A stretch of 57,143 nt of DNA from an uncultured Lewinella sp. (lineage in GTDB: Bacteria; Bacteroidota; Bacteroidia; Chitinophagales; Saprospiraceae). The notes under the pieces were generated by a model. The model worked only from the letters and a program-made list of their open reading frames with translations. It did no database searches and was not told the DNA's origin. The stretch is from positions 1 through 57,143 of the forward strand of contig CAJXPD010000025.1 in NCBI GenBank assembly GCA_913057785.1, read 5' to 3'. Below are positions 9,411 to 17,298 of the stretch, one piece after another. The position numbers and the translations under genes were made by a program. The stretch's first letter is position 1, and each line of letters opens with the position of its first letter.

Positions 9411-11216
9411 ATGACCCGACTAAGGAAAACATTTTTACTGATTATTCTCTTGACTGGAATCTTTGCTAAGCCTGCTGGCTTCGGACAAACAAACTCAAAG
9501 AAGGAAAAGGCCATTACACACCTGCAGGGCGCCGAAGGAAGCTACCTTACTGTAGAAGAAGCCATGAAGCAATATGGGTTGACTGGCCTAAGTGTGGTCG
9601 TTTTCGAAAACTATGAAGTGGCCTGGAGTAGAACTTGGGGCCATAAAAGCGCAGAAAGAAAGGAGAAAATTGATCATGAAACTGCTTTTTCTACCGCGTC
9701 CATTAGTAAACCGATAACTGCCACCTTATTGGTGATGCTAGCGGAAAAAGGCTTGATCGACTTAGATACACCTGTTAACAAGTATTTGAAGCGCTGGAAA
9801 CTCGAAGAAAATGATCTGACGCGAGAAACACCTGTCACCTTCCGACATTTGCTCAGCCACACGGCTGGTACAACACAGCATGGGTTTGCTGATTTTTATC
9901 TAGGTGATGATGTGCCAAGTTTGCTTGAAAGTGTGCAGGGTAAGCTGCCCCGTTATGATCAGCCGGTACATGTAGTAAGCAAGCCAGGTACGGTTTGGAA
10001 CTACAGTGGGGGAGGTTATTCCGTGGCACAAATGGCATTGGAGGATCACTTAGGTAAAACGTTGCCGGAATTGGCCGAGGAATATCTGTTTCGCCCATTA
10101 GGTATGAATCATACTACCATGTATCAAGACGGACATGCAAAATTTCTCAGCAACGTGGCGAAGGTGCATAATGAGCAGGGGGAGGTAATCAAAACAGGCA
10201 TCCCAATCTGTCCTCAAACAGCAGCCTCTGCCATGTGGAGCACGCCCACAGATATGGCTAAGTTGCTCATTGAACTTCAACTGGCCCTTGCTGCCCGACC
10301 CTCGAAAGTTATTTCTACAAAGGTGGCTAAAAGGGTCACGGCTGTGGAAACAACTCGCGGAGTAGGTGGCTGGAGCATGGGATGGGAGCGGTATCATCGG
10401 ATGGGCAATCGTTCTTGGTTTTCGCATGGAGGTGCAAATACAGGTACTGGCGGTCACATTTACGCTACGATGGAAGATGGTAATGGAATTGCTTTCTTCG
10501 GTAACGGCCCCAATGGGGTAAGGATTCCGGTTTTAGATAAACTCCGAAATAGTATCATTAGAGCCCACTCATGGAAGAAACCAAATCCATACTTAGCGAG
10601 AGTCATGGAGATTGACGACTCTGCTCAGAAAAGAATGGTCGGTCTATATATATCACCTTTTCAGGAGCTAATGAGCATAGAGTGGAAAGACGGGAAATTA
10701 TGGATCCCTGAATTTGCGGGTCAACCCACCGCGGAATTATATAGAATTGCAGAAAATAGCTATGGAATGGATGAATATGGATTATTATTTCAATACCAAG
10801 AAGTAGAGGGCGTCTCCTCACTGGCCATGGTCGTAGAAGGAGACACTGAAGGACCTGTTTTTTCACTCAGTAAGATTGCCGATGATCCCATCCAGCCATT
10901 AGAACTCTTCAAATCCGGTAAAATAGAAGAGCTAAAGATGTTATACGCTAATTTGCCATTTCCCGATTCTGCCAAAGAGCAATTTATCAATGGGCAAGGG
11001 TATCGGTTTTTGCAAAGCAGGGAGGTTGAAGCAGCCATTGCCACATTTGAAATAAATGTATCCTTTTTCCCGAATAGTGCTAATGCATATGATAGTTTGG
11101 GAGAGGGCTATCTGTTGCAGGGCAATAAAGCAAAAGCGAAAAGGAACTATGAGAAATCATTGGAGTTGGATCCTTCAAATGAAAATGCCAAAAAAGTACT
11201 TAAGGAAAAATTATAA
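9411..11216 (+). CDS. Exported serine hydrolase (class C beta-lactamase family) with C-terminal TPR
   Basis: A 601-residue protein. The signal peptide is at residues 1-26 (hydrophobic LLIILLTGIFA). The beta-lactamase/D-aminopeptidase fold has the SxxK nucleophile motif at Ser97-Ile-Ser-Lys100, the Tyr motif WNYSG (196-200) and the third element SHGGANTGTGG. The last about 90 residues form tetratricopeptide repeats (NSANAYDSLGEGYLLQGN ...), which usually bind proteins. Such enzymes are mostly esterases or D-amino-acid peptidases in the periplasm rather than true beta-lactamases. The start is the ATG at 9411; the open frame before it has no signal-peptide shape. It is a single gene, closed by a strong hairpin at 11261-11297. 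Confidence 0.88.
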   Translation: MTRLRKTFLLIILLTGIFAKPAGFGQTNSKKEKAITHLQGAEGSYLTVEEAMKQYGLTGLSVVVFENYEVAWSRTWGHKSAERKEKIDHETAFSTASISKPITATLLVMLAEKGLIDLDTPVNKYLKRWKLEENDLTRETPVTFRHLLSHTAGTTQHGFADFYLGDDVPSLLESVQGKLPRYDQPVHVVSKPGTVWNYSGGGYSVAQMALEDHLGKTLPELAEEYLFRPLGMNHTTMYQDGHAKFLSNVAKVHNEQGEVIKTGIPICPQTAASAMWSTPTDMAKLLIELQLALAARPSKVISTKVAKRVTAVETTRGVGGWSMGWERYHRMGNRSWFSHGGANTGTGGHIYATMEDGNGIAFFGNGPNGVRIPVLDKLRNSIIRAHSWKKPNPYLARVMEIDDSAQKRMVGLYISPFQELMSIEWKDGKLWIPEFAGQPTAELYRIAENSYGMDEYGLLFQYQEVEGVSSLAMVVEGDTEGPVFSLSKIADDPIQPLELFKSGKIEELKMLYANLPFPDSAKEQFINGQGYRFLQSREVEAAIATFEINVSFFPNSANAYDSLGEGYLLQGNKAKAKRNYEKSLELDPSNENAKKVLKEKL

Positions 11217-11260
11217 CCTAGCAGAGGACGCAGTCCTGAATCCTTAGGTTTAAATAGTAC

Positions 11261-11297
11261 ACAGCTCAACCCTTGGATAATTCAGGGGGTGAGCTGT
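11261..11297. terminator. Bidirectional terminator hairpin
   Basis: A 15-base arm beginning ACAGCTCA (11261-11275) pairs with an arm ending TGAGCTGT (11283-11297), with one mismatch and one G-T pair, around the loop GATAATT. It lies between the convergent serine hydrolase and GlxA-type regulator genes, so it can serve both. Confidence 0.75.
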
Positions 11298-11310
11298 GCT
11301 ATCACCTTAA

Positions 11311-12303
11311 CTAAGCAAAGGCCATCTCCCGATTGTATTTGTAGCGGTATTCGATCGGAGACAGACCTGTGTATTTCTTAAAGACTCTTCTGAAAGCCTT
11401 CTCATCCATATAACCTACATTGTACATTACCTCGTTAACGTTTAAGACGGATGATTCCAAGCTCTTTTTAGCGGCCTCAATCCTGACTCGTTGAATGTAT
11501 TCTGAAGGGGTGTTCATCGTAGCCTTCTTAAATCTCCTGATGAAATTACGGTCGCTGATCGCGAATTTTCTTGCCAATTCCTTTACACTGAGTTTTTCTT
11601 CAAATTTATCCTCAATATAGAGTTGGGCCTCTTTAATGACTTCATCCGTATGATCTTTTTGACCATTAAAAATGGCAAACTGATCTTGATTGAAGCGGTC
11701 CACCTCTATCTCCGCTACTTTAGAACAGAAAATCGCTACTTCTCTACCGTAGTATTTTTCTATCAAGTAAAGAATAAGATTGAGAAAGGAGTAGGCCCCT
11801 CCGCTAGAATAGATGCCGTTATCTTCGCAGATAATCTTGTCAGAAACTAGGTTGACCTTGGGGTACTGCTGCGCAAACTTTTGCTGTACAATCCAATGCG
11901 TTGCACAATCCTTCCCATTGACTAGGCCGGTTTCCGCTAGTATAAAGGCACTCCGGCACAAACTGGCAATTTCCGTTCCGTGTTGAACCCGATGTTGCCT
12001 GATCCAATCAATGAAGGCTTGGTTCTTAATGATCTCGTCATCCAAGTTACCCGTAATTCCAGAAATGATGATCAAATCGGTTTGTTTGACCTCGTCTATT
12101 GTCCGAGTAGGCTTTACCTGAAAAAGGCTTTGATAAGATCGGGCCTGATCATTTAAACCGACCAAGTCTATTTGAAAGAGGTCATGTTCTCGCAGCCCCA
12201 ATTTTTTTGAATAGCTGTTAGCCATTTTAAACAGGTTGTAGGTGCCCACGATCGTATCCAGAATGGCTGCCCCAGCAGGTAATATGATACTTAGATGTTT
12301 CAT
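11311..12303 (-). CDS. GlxA-type transcriptional regulator (DJ-1/PfpI domain plus AraC HTH)
   Basis: A 330-residue regulator. Residues 1-190 form a DJ-1/PfpI (class I glutamine amidotransferase-like) domain with the nucleophile-elbow Cys in ASLCRSAF and SSGGAYSFLNLILYLIEKY. Residues about 225-325 form the double helix-turn-helix of AraC/XylS proteins (SVKELARKFAISDRNFIRRF and VMYNVGYMDEKAFRRVFKKY). The start chosen is the ATG at 12303 (MKHLSIILPAG), because an excellent promoter (12322-12352) ends just upstream and overlaps the alternative ATG at 12324. It is divergent from the monooxygenase gene at 12449, with a perfect palindrome between them that is probably its own operator. The ligand is unknown. 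Confidence 0.92.
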   Translation of the reverse strand: MKHLSIILPAGAAILDTIVGTYNLFKMANSYSKKLGLREHDLFQIDLVGLNDQARSYQSLFQVKPTRTIDEVKQTDLIIISGITGNLDDEIIKNQAFIDWIRQHRVQHGTEIASLCRSAFILAETGLVNGKDCATHWIVQQKFAQQYPKVNLVSDKIICEDNGIYSSGGAYSFLNLILYLIEKYYGREVAIFCSKVAEIEVDRFNQDQFAIFNGQKDHTDEVIKEAQLYIEDKFEEKLSVKELARKFAISDRNFIRRFKKATMNTPSEYIQRVRIEAAKKSLESSVLNVNEVMYNVGYMDEKAFRRVFKKYTGLSPIEYRYKYNREMAFA

Positions 12304-12321
12304 TGTCCTAGGTATTTCGTA

Positions 12322-12352
12322 CAAAGGTAGAAAATCAAATTGGCGTAATCAA
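12322..12352 (-). promoter_or_regulatory. Promoter of the GlxA-type regulator
   Basis: On the minus strand TTG (12350-12352) is followed, 20 bases later, by TACCTTTG (12322-12329), a full match to the Bacteroidota -33/-7 pattern TTG-N19/20-TAnnTTTG. The start codon lies 19 bases beyond the -7 box, giving a very short leader. Confidence 0.65.
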
Positions 12353-12360
12353 CCCGGTAT

Positions 12361-12378
12361 GGTGTCATAATTGACACC
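12361..12378. promoter_or_regulatory. Perfect palindrome in the divergent intergenic region (operator candidate)
   Basis: GGTGTCA-TAAT-TGACACC is an 18-bp perfect inverted repeat with a 4-bp centre. It lies 8 bp upstream of the -33 element of the GlxA-type regulator and 70 bp before the monooxygenase ATG. Its position fits a shared operator for the divergent pair. Confidence 0.55.
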
Positions 12379-12448
12379 TTCATCATGTCTAAATATGCCC
12401 CATCTTTGTGTTGTAATTAAATCTATTCATCACTTAGAATCGTAAAAA

Positions 12449-12826
12449 ATGAAAAATCAAGAAATCACTGTAGTGTACAAATGGACAGCAAACCCTGGAA
12501 AAGCGGAAGAACTAAAGGCCATTTATGAGCAGGTTACAAAAGAAATGCAGGAAAAGGAGCCCGGTGCTCTGAAGGTAGTCTGTTTTTTTGACGAGAAAGC
12601 TAATGCATTACTTGTGCAGGATGTATTTGAGAATGCAGCTGCCCTAGGTTTTCATCTAAGCGTGACGGCAGCTGGGCACTTCCCCGCCTTAACACAGGTT
12701 GCGGTTCCTGGACCTTTCTTTTTCTGCGGAGACGTCCCTGAAGAGCTTCAAGGTGCAGCCGTGGCCATGGGCTTGGATGCTGTGTTTGCGCCAAGAATTG
12801 TTGGGTTTGAACGGGTAGCGGTCTAG
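12449..12826 (+). CDS. Antibiotic biosynthesis monooxygenase (ABM)-like protein
   Basis: A 125-residue protein. The N-terminal half has the ferredoxin-like ABM fold pattern (TVVYKWTANPGKAEELKAIYEQVTK), found in small dimeric cofactor-free monooxygenases and in many stress-related proteins. It is cytoplasmic. The C-terminal part (FFFCGDVPEELQGAAVAMGLD) is less typical. It is divergent from the GlxA-type regulator, which suggests control by that protein. A function in quinone or reactive-compound detoxification is common in the family but cannot be shown here. The start is the ATG at 12449. Confidence 0.75.
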   Translation: MKNQEITVVYKWTANPGKAEELKAIYEQVTKEMQEKEPGALKVVCFFDEKANALLVQDVFENAAALGFHLSVTAAGHFPALTQVAVPGPFFFCGDVPEELQGAAVAMGLDAVFAPRIVGFERVAV

Positions 12827-12843
12827 CGACAAAGTACGGGGAG

Positions 12844-12903
12844 ACAAAAGGTGAGTCATCTTCCAAACTCGTGTTGAAATGGGAGATGACTCATTGCTTT
12901 TGT
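12844..12903. terminator. Long bidirectional terminator
   Basis: TGAGTCATCT-t-CCA (12852-12865) pairs with TGG-g-AGATGACTCA (12880-12893), and outside this ACAAAAG (12844-12850) pairs with CTTTTGT (12897-12903). The A-rich and T-rich flanks give a U-tract in both directions. It separates the convergent monooxygenase and SDR genes. Confidence 0.85.
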
Positions 12904-12905
12904 AT

Positions 12906-13832
12906 CTATGATCTAACGAAACGATAGATGGCCTGATGGGCATTATCCTGGAAGATCTCATTTCCAAGATCCGGGAAAATGGTCCTTTGGTCAACGATGG
13001 GACCAGTTAGAACATTCTTTTTACTCCCATAAAATACACCACTGATCAGTGACTCATCTGTGATGCCATCTACAAATCGCTTAGCACCTTTTGCAAGGCT
13101 ATGAGACATCCCCATTAAGGGCATGATGATGGGCATACCAATGTATTTGAACATCACGCGCTGCAAGAAAGGTAAATCATCAAACCCTTGCGTACCTCGA
13201 GTCCCTCCTGGACTCATACTGATGAACTTGATATTTGGGTATTTCCTAGCCATGGACGACATCCATAAGGTTCCTCCATATTTAATCAGCCCATAAACTT
13301 GCATGGGGTCGAAGTCATCTTTGAACACTGTACCATCGAAGATGGCAGCAAATTCATCCACCGAAGAGCTTTTCAGGTTCGGACGTTTCATGCCCATTTG
13401 TTTGATGCCTCTCGCGGCTTCTGAGCTGGCAAATAAGGCTATATTTTTGAGTTTATTGTCCTTTAACAGTTCATCAACCAGCACAACATGCCCCAACAGA
13501 TTAGTTGCTGTTATCGTGGTTACTCCATCCTTGGTAATTTTATCTGGTTGTTGACCACCCGTTCCACCTGCATTCATGATTAGGGCATCTATTGGTTCCG
13601 CTAGCGCACTTACTGCCGTTCGGACCGATTCAGAATCTGAAACGTCCATGATGATGATTTCAAAGATGGACCTTCCCGTCACCTCTTCTAACTCTTGCTG
13701 GGCCTTTTTGGCTTTGCTTGGATTTCTACAGGCGAGATAGATTTTTTCTGTTTCTTTTTTCAACGCTAATTGTCTAGCGGTATCCTTGCCGATGCCTGCA
13801 TTGGCACCGGTAATCATTACAATTTTATTCAT
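12906..13832 (-). CDS. Short-chain dehydrogenase/reductase (SDR) family protein
   Basis: A 308-residue SDR. The nucleotide motif TGANAGIG is at residues 8-15, NAGG in the central strand, a Ser in FASSEAARG and the catalytic YxxxK in VYGLIKYGG. The length and the ALFASSEAARG region resemble the protochlorophyllide-reductase/retinol-dehydrogenase-like branch of oxidoreductases acting on hydrophobic alcohols or ketones, but the substrate is unknown. The start is the ATG at 13832 (MNKIVMITGANAG); the upstream extension in this frame overlaps the previous gene. It follows the DUF4345-like membrane protein by 10 bp and an AraC regulator further upstream on the same strand, so the three may form one unit. 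Confidence 0.87.
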   Translation of the reverse strand: MNKIVMITGANAGIGKDTARQLALKKETEKIYLACRNPSKAKKAQQELEEVTGRSIFEIIIMDVSDSESVRTAVSALAEPIDALIMNAGGTGGQQPDKITKDGVTTITATNLLGHVVLVDELLKDNKLKNIALFASSEAARGIKQMGMKRPNLKSSSVDEFAAIFDGTVFKDDFDPMQVYGLIKYGGTLWMSSMARKYPNIKFISMSPGGTRGTQGFDDLPFLQRVMFKYIGMPIIMPLMGMSHSLAKGAKRFVDGITDESLISGVFYGSKKNVLTGPIVDQRTIFPDLGNEIFQDNAHQAIYRFVRS

Positions 13833-13842
13833 GACTTTATAT

Positions 13843-14256
13843 TTAGAAGGAAAGTTCTGCTTGCTTTTTATCTTGAAATAGGACATAAAGGGCAACCCCG
13901 GTAATGCCCAGCACAAATTCCAGCGCCGTTGCTCCTAGTAGCCCTTCGACTGGCTTACCATCTTGAAGCAGACTGATCACTCTACCTAGCCCCATGGAGA
14001 GGAATACTAGAAATGAGACTAAGGAAGCTGTTGAAGTCAGTTTCTTTACAAAAGCCCCGGAAAGGATCAGCAGGGCCATGCTGAGTAGGAGTGCATTGGC
14101 AGCTCTGATATCATTGATAACGCTGATCTGGCCCGCGATATCAATTCCGGAACCGGCCTTCATCGCCACTGGGAATAATAACTGGGCTCCACCAATAAAT
14201 GAAAGGAGTAAGCCCGAAAGAATCAGATATGATCTTAAAACTTTAGAATTCTTCAT
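13843..14256 (-). CDS. DUF4345-like membrane protein
   Basis: A 137-residue protein with four predicted membrane helices (about 10-30, 47-67, 77-95 and 107-128). The pattern, with short loops and the charged end QDKKQAELSF, fits the DUF4345 family of small inner-membrane proteins of unknown function. A conserved-looking NDIRAANALLLSMAL follows the first loop. It is 10 bp upstream of the SDR gene and 85 bp downstream of an AraC-type regulator on the same strand. The start is the ATG at 14256. Confidence 0.7.
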   Translation of the reverse strand: MKNSKVLRSYLILSGLLLSFIGGAQLLFPVAMKAGSGIDIAGQISVINDIRAANALLLSMALLILSGAFVKKLTSTASLVSFLVFLSMGLGRVISLLQDGKPVEGLLGATALEFVLGITGVALYVLFQDKKQAELSF

Positions 14257-14341
14257 GATTTTGTTCTTTTGAATTGTCTAGAACAAATATCATGGGAAGT
14301 GAGGAATCAGATTTATCGTTTTAGGTCAAAGACCTCTCATT

Positions 14342-15178
14342 TCAGTTCAGACGGTAAGCTGTGGGAGATTTTCCATAGGTTTTGATGAAATTTCGGCTGA
14401 AAGTTGAGAAGGAATCAAAGCCAACTTCATAAGCAATATCTGATACCCGTCCGGCATTACTTTGCAGTAATTCTGCCGCTTTTTCTATTTTCTTGCGGGT
14501 CAGGTATTTTTTTGGACTTTCGTCAAATGTTTCTTTGAATTTGCGCTTAAATGAGGACACGCTGAGATGACAAAGTGATGCCAACTGTTCCAAGGTGAGA
14601 TCCGCATAGAGGTTTTGCCGAATGACAGTTTTAAATTCCACTTCATTGGCTTTGAAGAGTCCAGCGAGAAAATCCAGTTCGGAAGGTGCTTCTTCAGATT
14701 TGGAGATGAGCAGGACAAACTCCTTTAGTTTGGTCTTAATGATCTGTTCATCTGCTAATTCTGGATTATCGAGCAAGATGCTAATACTCTCCTTATAATT
14801 CTCTAGAAGTCGATCCACCTGAACCTGTTTCATATTATAGTTCAGTCGGTGATTGGATTGAGCAACATCAAAGGCAAAAAGATCTTTAACGAGAGAGGGA
14901 TAGAGAAAAATGCCTACGGACTCAATGCCCTCTTTGCACACTTCTTTATTTGGAGAAGGCTCAAAGAAGTAATTCAAGCACTTAGCCAGCATTGCGGTGC
15001 TTTTGTTCAACATGAAGTAGTCCTCTGGAGCACGGATGCCAACTTCTCCCTTATTTACAAACATAAAGCAGGCCTCCTCTTCGACATAATCCTTGATGGT
15101 ACGATTGAAAAACGGCATGGAAAGCCTGATGAACACAATTCTGCCTTTGTATTTTATTGTTTGTTCTTGAAATTCCAT
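14342..15178 (-). CDS. AraC family transcriptional regulator
   Basis: A 278-residue protein. The N-terminal half is a cupin-like ligand or protein-interaction domain (about 1-120, EEEACFMFVNKGEVGIRAPEDY). The C-terminal double helix-turn-helix is at about 175-276, with LTLEQLASLCHLSVSSFKRKF and VSDIAYEVGFDSFSTFSRNF. It resembles the ExsA-like group by its N-terminal pattern. The start is the ATG at 15178. Same-strand neighbours downstream are the DUF4345-like gene (85 bp away) and an SDR gene, which are likely targets or operon partners. I see no clear -7 box upstream. Confidence 0.9.
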   Translation of the reverse strand: MEFQEQTIKYKGRIVFIRLSMPFFNRTIKDYVEEEACFMFVNKGEVGIRAPEDYFMLNKSTAMLAKCLNYFFEPSPNKEVCKEGIESVGIFLYPSLVKDLFAFDVAQSNHRLNYNMKQVQVDRLLENYKESISILLDNPELADEQIIKTKLKEFVLLISKSEEAPSELDFLAGLFKANEVEFKTVIRQNLYADLTLEQLASLCHLSVSSFKRKFKETFDESPKKYLTRKKIEKAAELLQSNAGRVSDIAYEVGFDSFSTFSRNFIKTYGKSPTAYRLN

Positions 15179-15344
15179 CTATCTGCAATAAAGCTTGAGC
15201 TAACAAAAAAGTTTTTGCTGAATAAGCATATAAGTCAGAATACTAAAAAGTTGCATTCAAAACACCTGTATTACCGGGACTCGGATCAGAAAATTGAAAT
15301 TCTTTGTTATACCAACGGGCGAATACAATGTACAGCTTAATTTG

Positions 15345-16664
15345 TTACAGATCCTTTTTATCCAAGGCCAACAAAGTATGTAGGAGCACATTTACCCCAT
15401 TGGCCATATCCTCAGGCCGCGTGTACTCCTTTGGGGAATGACTAATTCCACCGACACTTGGTACAAAGATCATCCCCGTGGGAGTGATCTTGGCCAAATC
15501 CTGCGCATCGTGCCCCGCGCCACTAGGCATTCTTTTGTATGACAATTTGAGCTTTTCGGCAGATTGGACAATGAACTTCTTGATTCTTTCATCTGTAATG
15601 GCAGGAACTGCGCTGACATCTAACAATTCAAAGGAAATCTTCGTATCCGTCTCTTTCGCGATGACTTTGGCTTTCTCCTCGATATCTGCGAAAAGTTTAA
15701 AGATCTTTTCCTGGGACAGGTCCCTGATCTCTAAGCTCATCAGTACCTTTCCAGGGATGACATTTGGTGCACTCGGCTGCACATCCATTCTCCCAACCGT
15801 CCCCACCTGACTCCCTTCATAACTGTTGACCACCTCATTGATGGCTACCGTTAGCTTAGCGCCCGCTAGCAAGGCATCTTGGCGCATATGCATGGGCGTA
15901 GTGCCGGCATGATTAGCAAAGCCCTCAATCGTAATGCCCCACCATTCAATTCCGACAATTCCTTCCACAACACCAATCTGAATTCCTTCCGTATCTAAGA
16001 TTCCGCCCTGCTCGATATGCAGTTCCAGAAAGGCCTTGTAATCATCAGAGCTAAGTTCCACCTCTGGAAGTCTTGCAGGGTCACCGCCAATGTAGCGAAT
16101 GCCTGCTTCAATCGTTTTGCCGCTGTGGCTCATTAGGTCTAGCGCATCCAGCTTCAATGTGCCTATTAAGGCACGGCTGCCGACCAGCCCGCCTTCCTCA
16201 TCCGAGAAGATGATCATTTCGAAAGGATGATCAGTTTCTACTTTATTTTCTTTTAGAATTTCCATGATTTCCAAGGCTCCGATAGAACCTACGCAGCCGT
16301 CGTAATTGCCTCCGTCTGGGACAGTATCAATGTGTGAGCCAAAAAGAATAGGATTGCGTTGGTTGAATTTTCCAGGGCGCCGCCCGATGATATTTCCGGC
16401 GAAATCAATTCTTACCTCAAGCCCCGCCTCCTGCATCTTCTTGATCATAAAATTCCGTCCTTCTACATCTGCTGCACTGAAAGCTACCCGGCTAGTTCCA
16501 CCAGTTTTGTTTTTGCCGTACTTGGCCAAGGCCAGGATCCGATTTTCTACTCTCTGTTGATTGGCTCGTAAATGATCATTAGAATCGACAGGAAAGCTAG
16601 CCAAGGATATGGTATGAGATGGATGGAAACATAAGGCCAGGCAGATTAGGCAAATCTGTAACAT
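15345..16664 (-). CDS. Exported M20-family amidohydrolase (hydantoinase/carbamoylase type)
   Basis: A 439-residue zinc hydrolase of the AmaB/HyuC/allantoate amidohydrolase group of peptidase family M20. These enzymes cleave N-carbamoyl-amino acids, ureidoglycolate-type compounds or allantoate. Metal-site signatures are SHIDTVPDGGNYDG, IIFSDEEGGLVGSRAL, FLELHIEQGG and the C-terminal GAGHDAQDLA with GISHSPKEY. An N-terminal hydrophobic stretch (residues 1-22, ICLICLALCFHPSHTISLA) suggests export to the periplasm, which is unusual for this mostly cytoplasmic group. The start is the ATG at 16664. It stands alone, with a possible -7 box upstream (TAAGTTTG at 16733-16740, minus strand). The substrate cannot be fixed from sequence. 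Confidence 0.88.
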   Translation of the reverse strand: MLQICLICLALCFHPSHTISLASFPVDSNDHLRANQQRVENRILALAKYGKNKTGGTSRVAFSAADVEGRNFMIKKMQEAGLEVRIDFAGNIIGRRPGKFNQRNPILFGSHIDTVPDGGNYDGCVGSIGALEIMEILKENKVETDHPFEMIIFSDEEGGLVGSRALIGTLKLDALDLMSHSGKTIEAGIRYIGGDPARLPEVELSSDDYKAFLELHIEQGGILDTEGIQIGVVEGIVGIEWWGITIEGFANHAGTTPMHMRQDALLAGAKLTVAINEVVNSYEGSQVGTVGRMDVQPSAPNVIPGKVLMSLEIRDLSQEKIFKLFADIEEKAKVIAKETDTKISFELLDVSAVPAITDERIKKFIVQSAEKLKLSYKRMPSGAGHDAQDLAKITPTGMIFVPSVGGISHSPKEYTRPEDMANGVNVLLHTLLALDKKDL

Positions 16665-16732
16665 AAGTGTTTTTCTTTCGAAAATAGGATTTTCCTTGGA
16701 TACGACAGCATGAGGACCTGGCCTAAGACTGG

Positions 16733-16740
16733 CAAACTTA
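16733..16740 (-). promoter_or_regulatory. Candidate -7 box for the M20 amidohydrolase
   Basis: TAAGTTTG on the minus strand fits TAnnTTTG, 69 bases before the ATG. A TTTG lies 26 bases further upstream (16767-16770), the same long spacing as at pckA and the dehydrogenase gene. Confidence 0.4.
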
Positions 16741-16834
16741 GGGGGGCTATAGTGGCGCTATGATACCAAATGTCAGAAGGTAGAAAGAATTAATTGAGGT
16801 AAGGTTTATGATGAGGCTAAAGTTGGAGATGAGA

Positions 16835-16864
16835 AAGGCGGAAAGGAGTGACCCTTTCCGCCTT
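16835..16864 (-). terminator. Terminator of the SDR/NTF2-like operon
   Basis: AAGGCGGAAAGG (16835-16846) and CCTTTCCGCCTT (16853-16864) form a perfect 12-bp stem with a 6-base loop, 13 bases after the stop of the minus-strand gene at 16877. On that strand the stem is followed by TCTCATC, a weak U-tract. Confidence 0.8.
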
Positions 16865-16876
16865 CTTACTTTTCCT

Positions 16877-17278
16877 TTAACTATCCTCTTGAGGAGGAAT
16901 ATTAAACATGTAACGAGCAATTTTCCAATCTCCATCGATTTTTTCGAATACCCAGAGTTCCCGATTAATCTCTGGTACGATTTCTCCGGACTCCCGGATT
17001 AGTCGAGTGCCGGTCGAAGTGGTTGTAGCGTAGGCGGAGTTACCTGCTACTACAATTTGGTCCATATCTATATCAAATTCGAGCTTGAGTTGCAACATGG
17101 AAAAGGCATAGGTATAAAAGGTATGGATAGCCGGCTTACCTGTTGCCTGAGGAAAGTTGGCTGGAATCAGAATAGAATCTTCTTTATATAAACTGGCAGC
17201 CAAATTGGCGTCGCCGGTATTGGTCGCTGTTTGATAGTTATGCAGGATTTCTGCGATCTTCTGTTTTTCAGCTAGCAT
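16877..17278 (-). CDS. NTF2-like (SnoaL/YybH-type) protein
   Basis: A 133-residue protein with the cone-shaped NTF2-like fold pattern: a first helix with AEILHNYQTATNTGDANLAASLYKED (start near residue 10), then central strands and the closing WVFEKIDGDWKIARYMFN. Members are small-molecule isomerases, dehydratases or mere binding proteins; no catalytic set is recognisable. It is cytoplasmic. It follows the SDR gene by 20 bp on the same strand and is closed by a strong hairpin, so the two form an operon probably controlled by the divergent HxlR regulator. Confidence 0.8.
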   Translation of the reverse strand: MLAEKQKIAEILHNYQTATNTGDANLAASLYKEDSILIPANFPQATGKPAIHTFYTYAFSMLQLKLEFDIDMDQIVVAGNSAYATTTSTGTRLIRESGEIVPEINRELWVFEKIDGDWKIARYMFNIPPQEDS

Positions 17279-17298
17279 TATAGATGCATTTTTATGTT

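Noticed and set aside
12401..12408. CATCTTTG as a -7 box for the monooxygenase gene
   Set aside because: It is one base off TAnnTTTG and no TTG stands at the usual distance, so I do not call a promoter.
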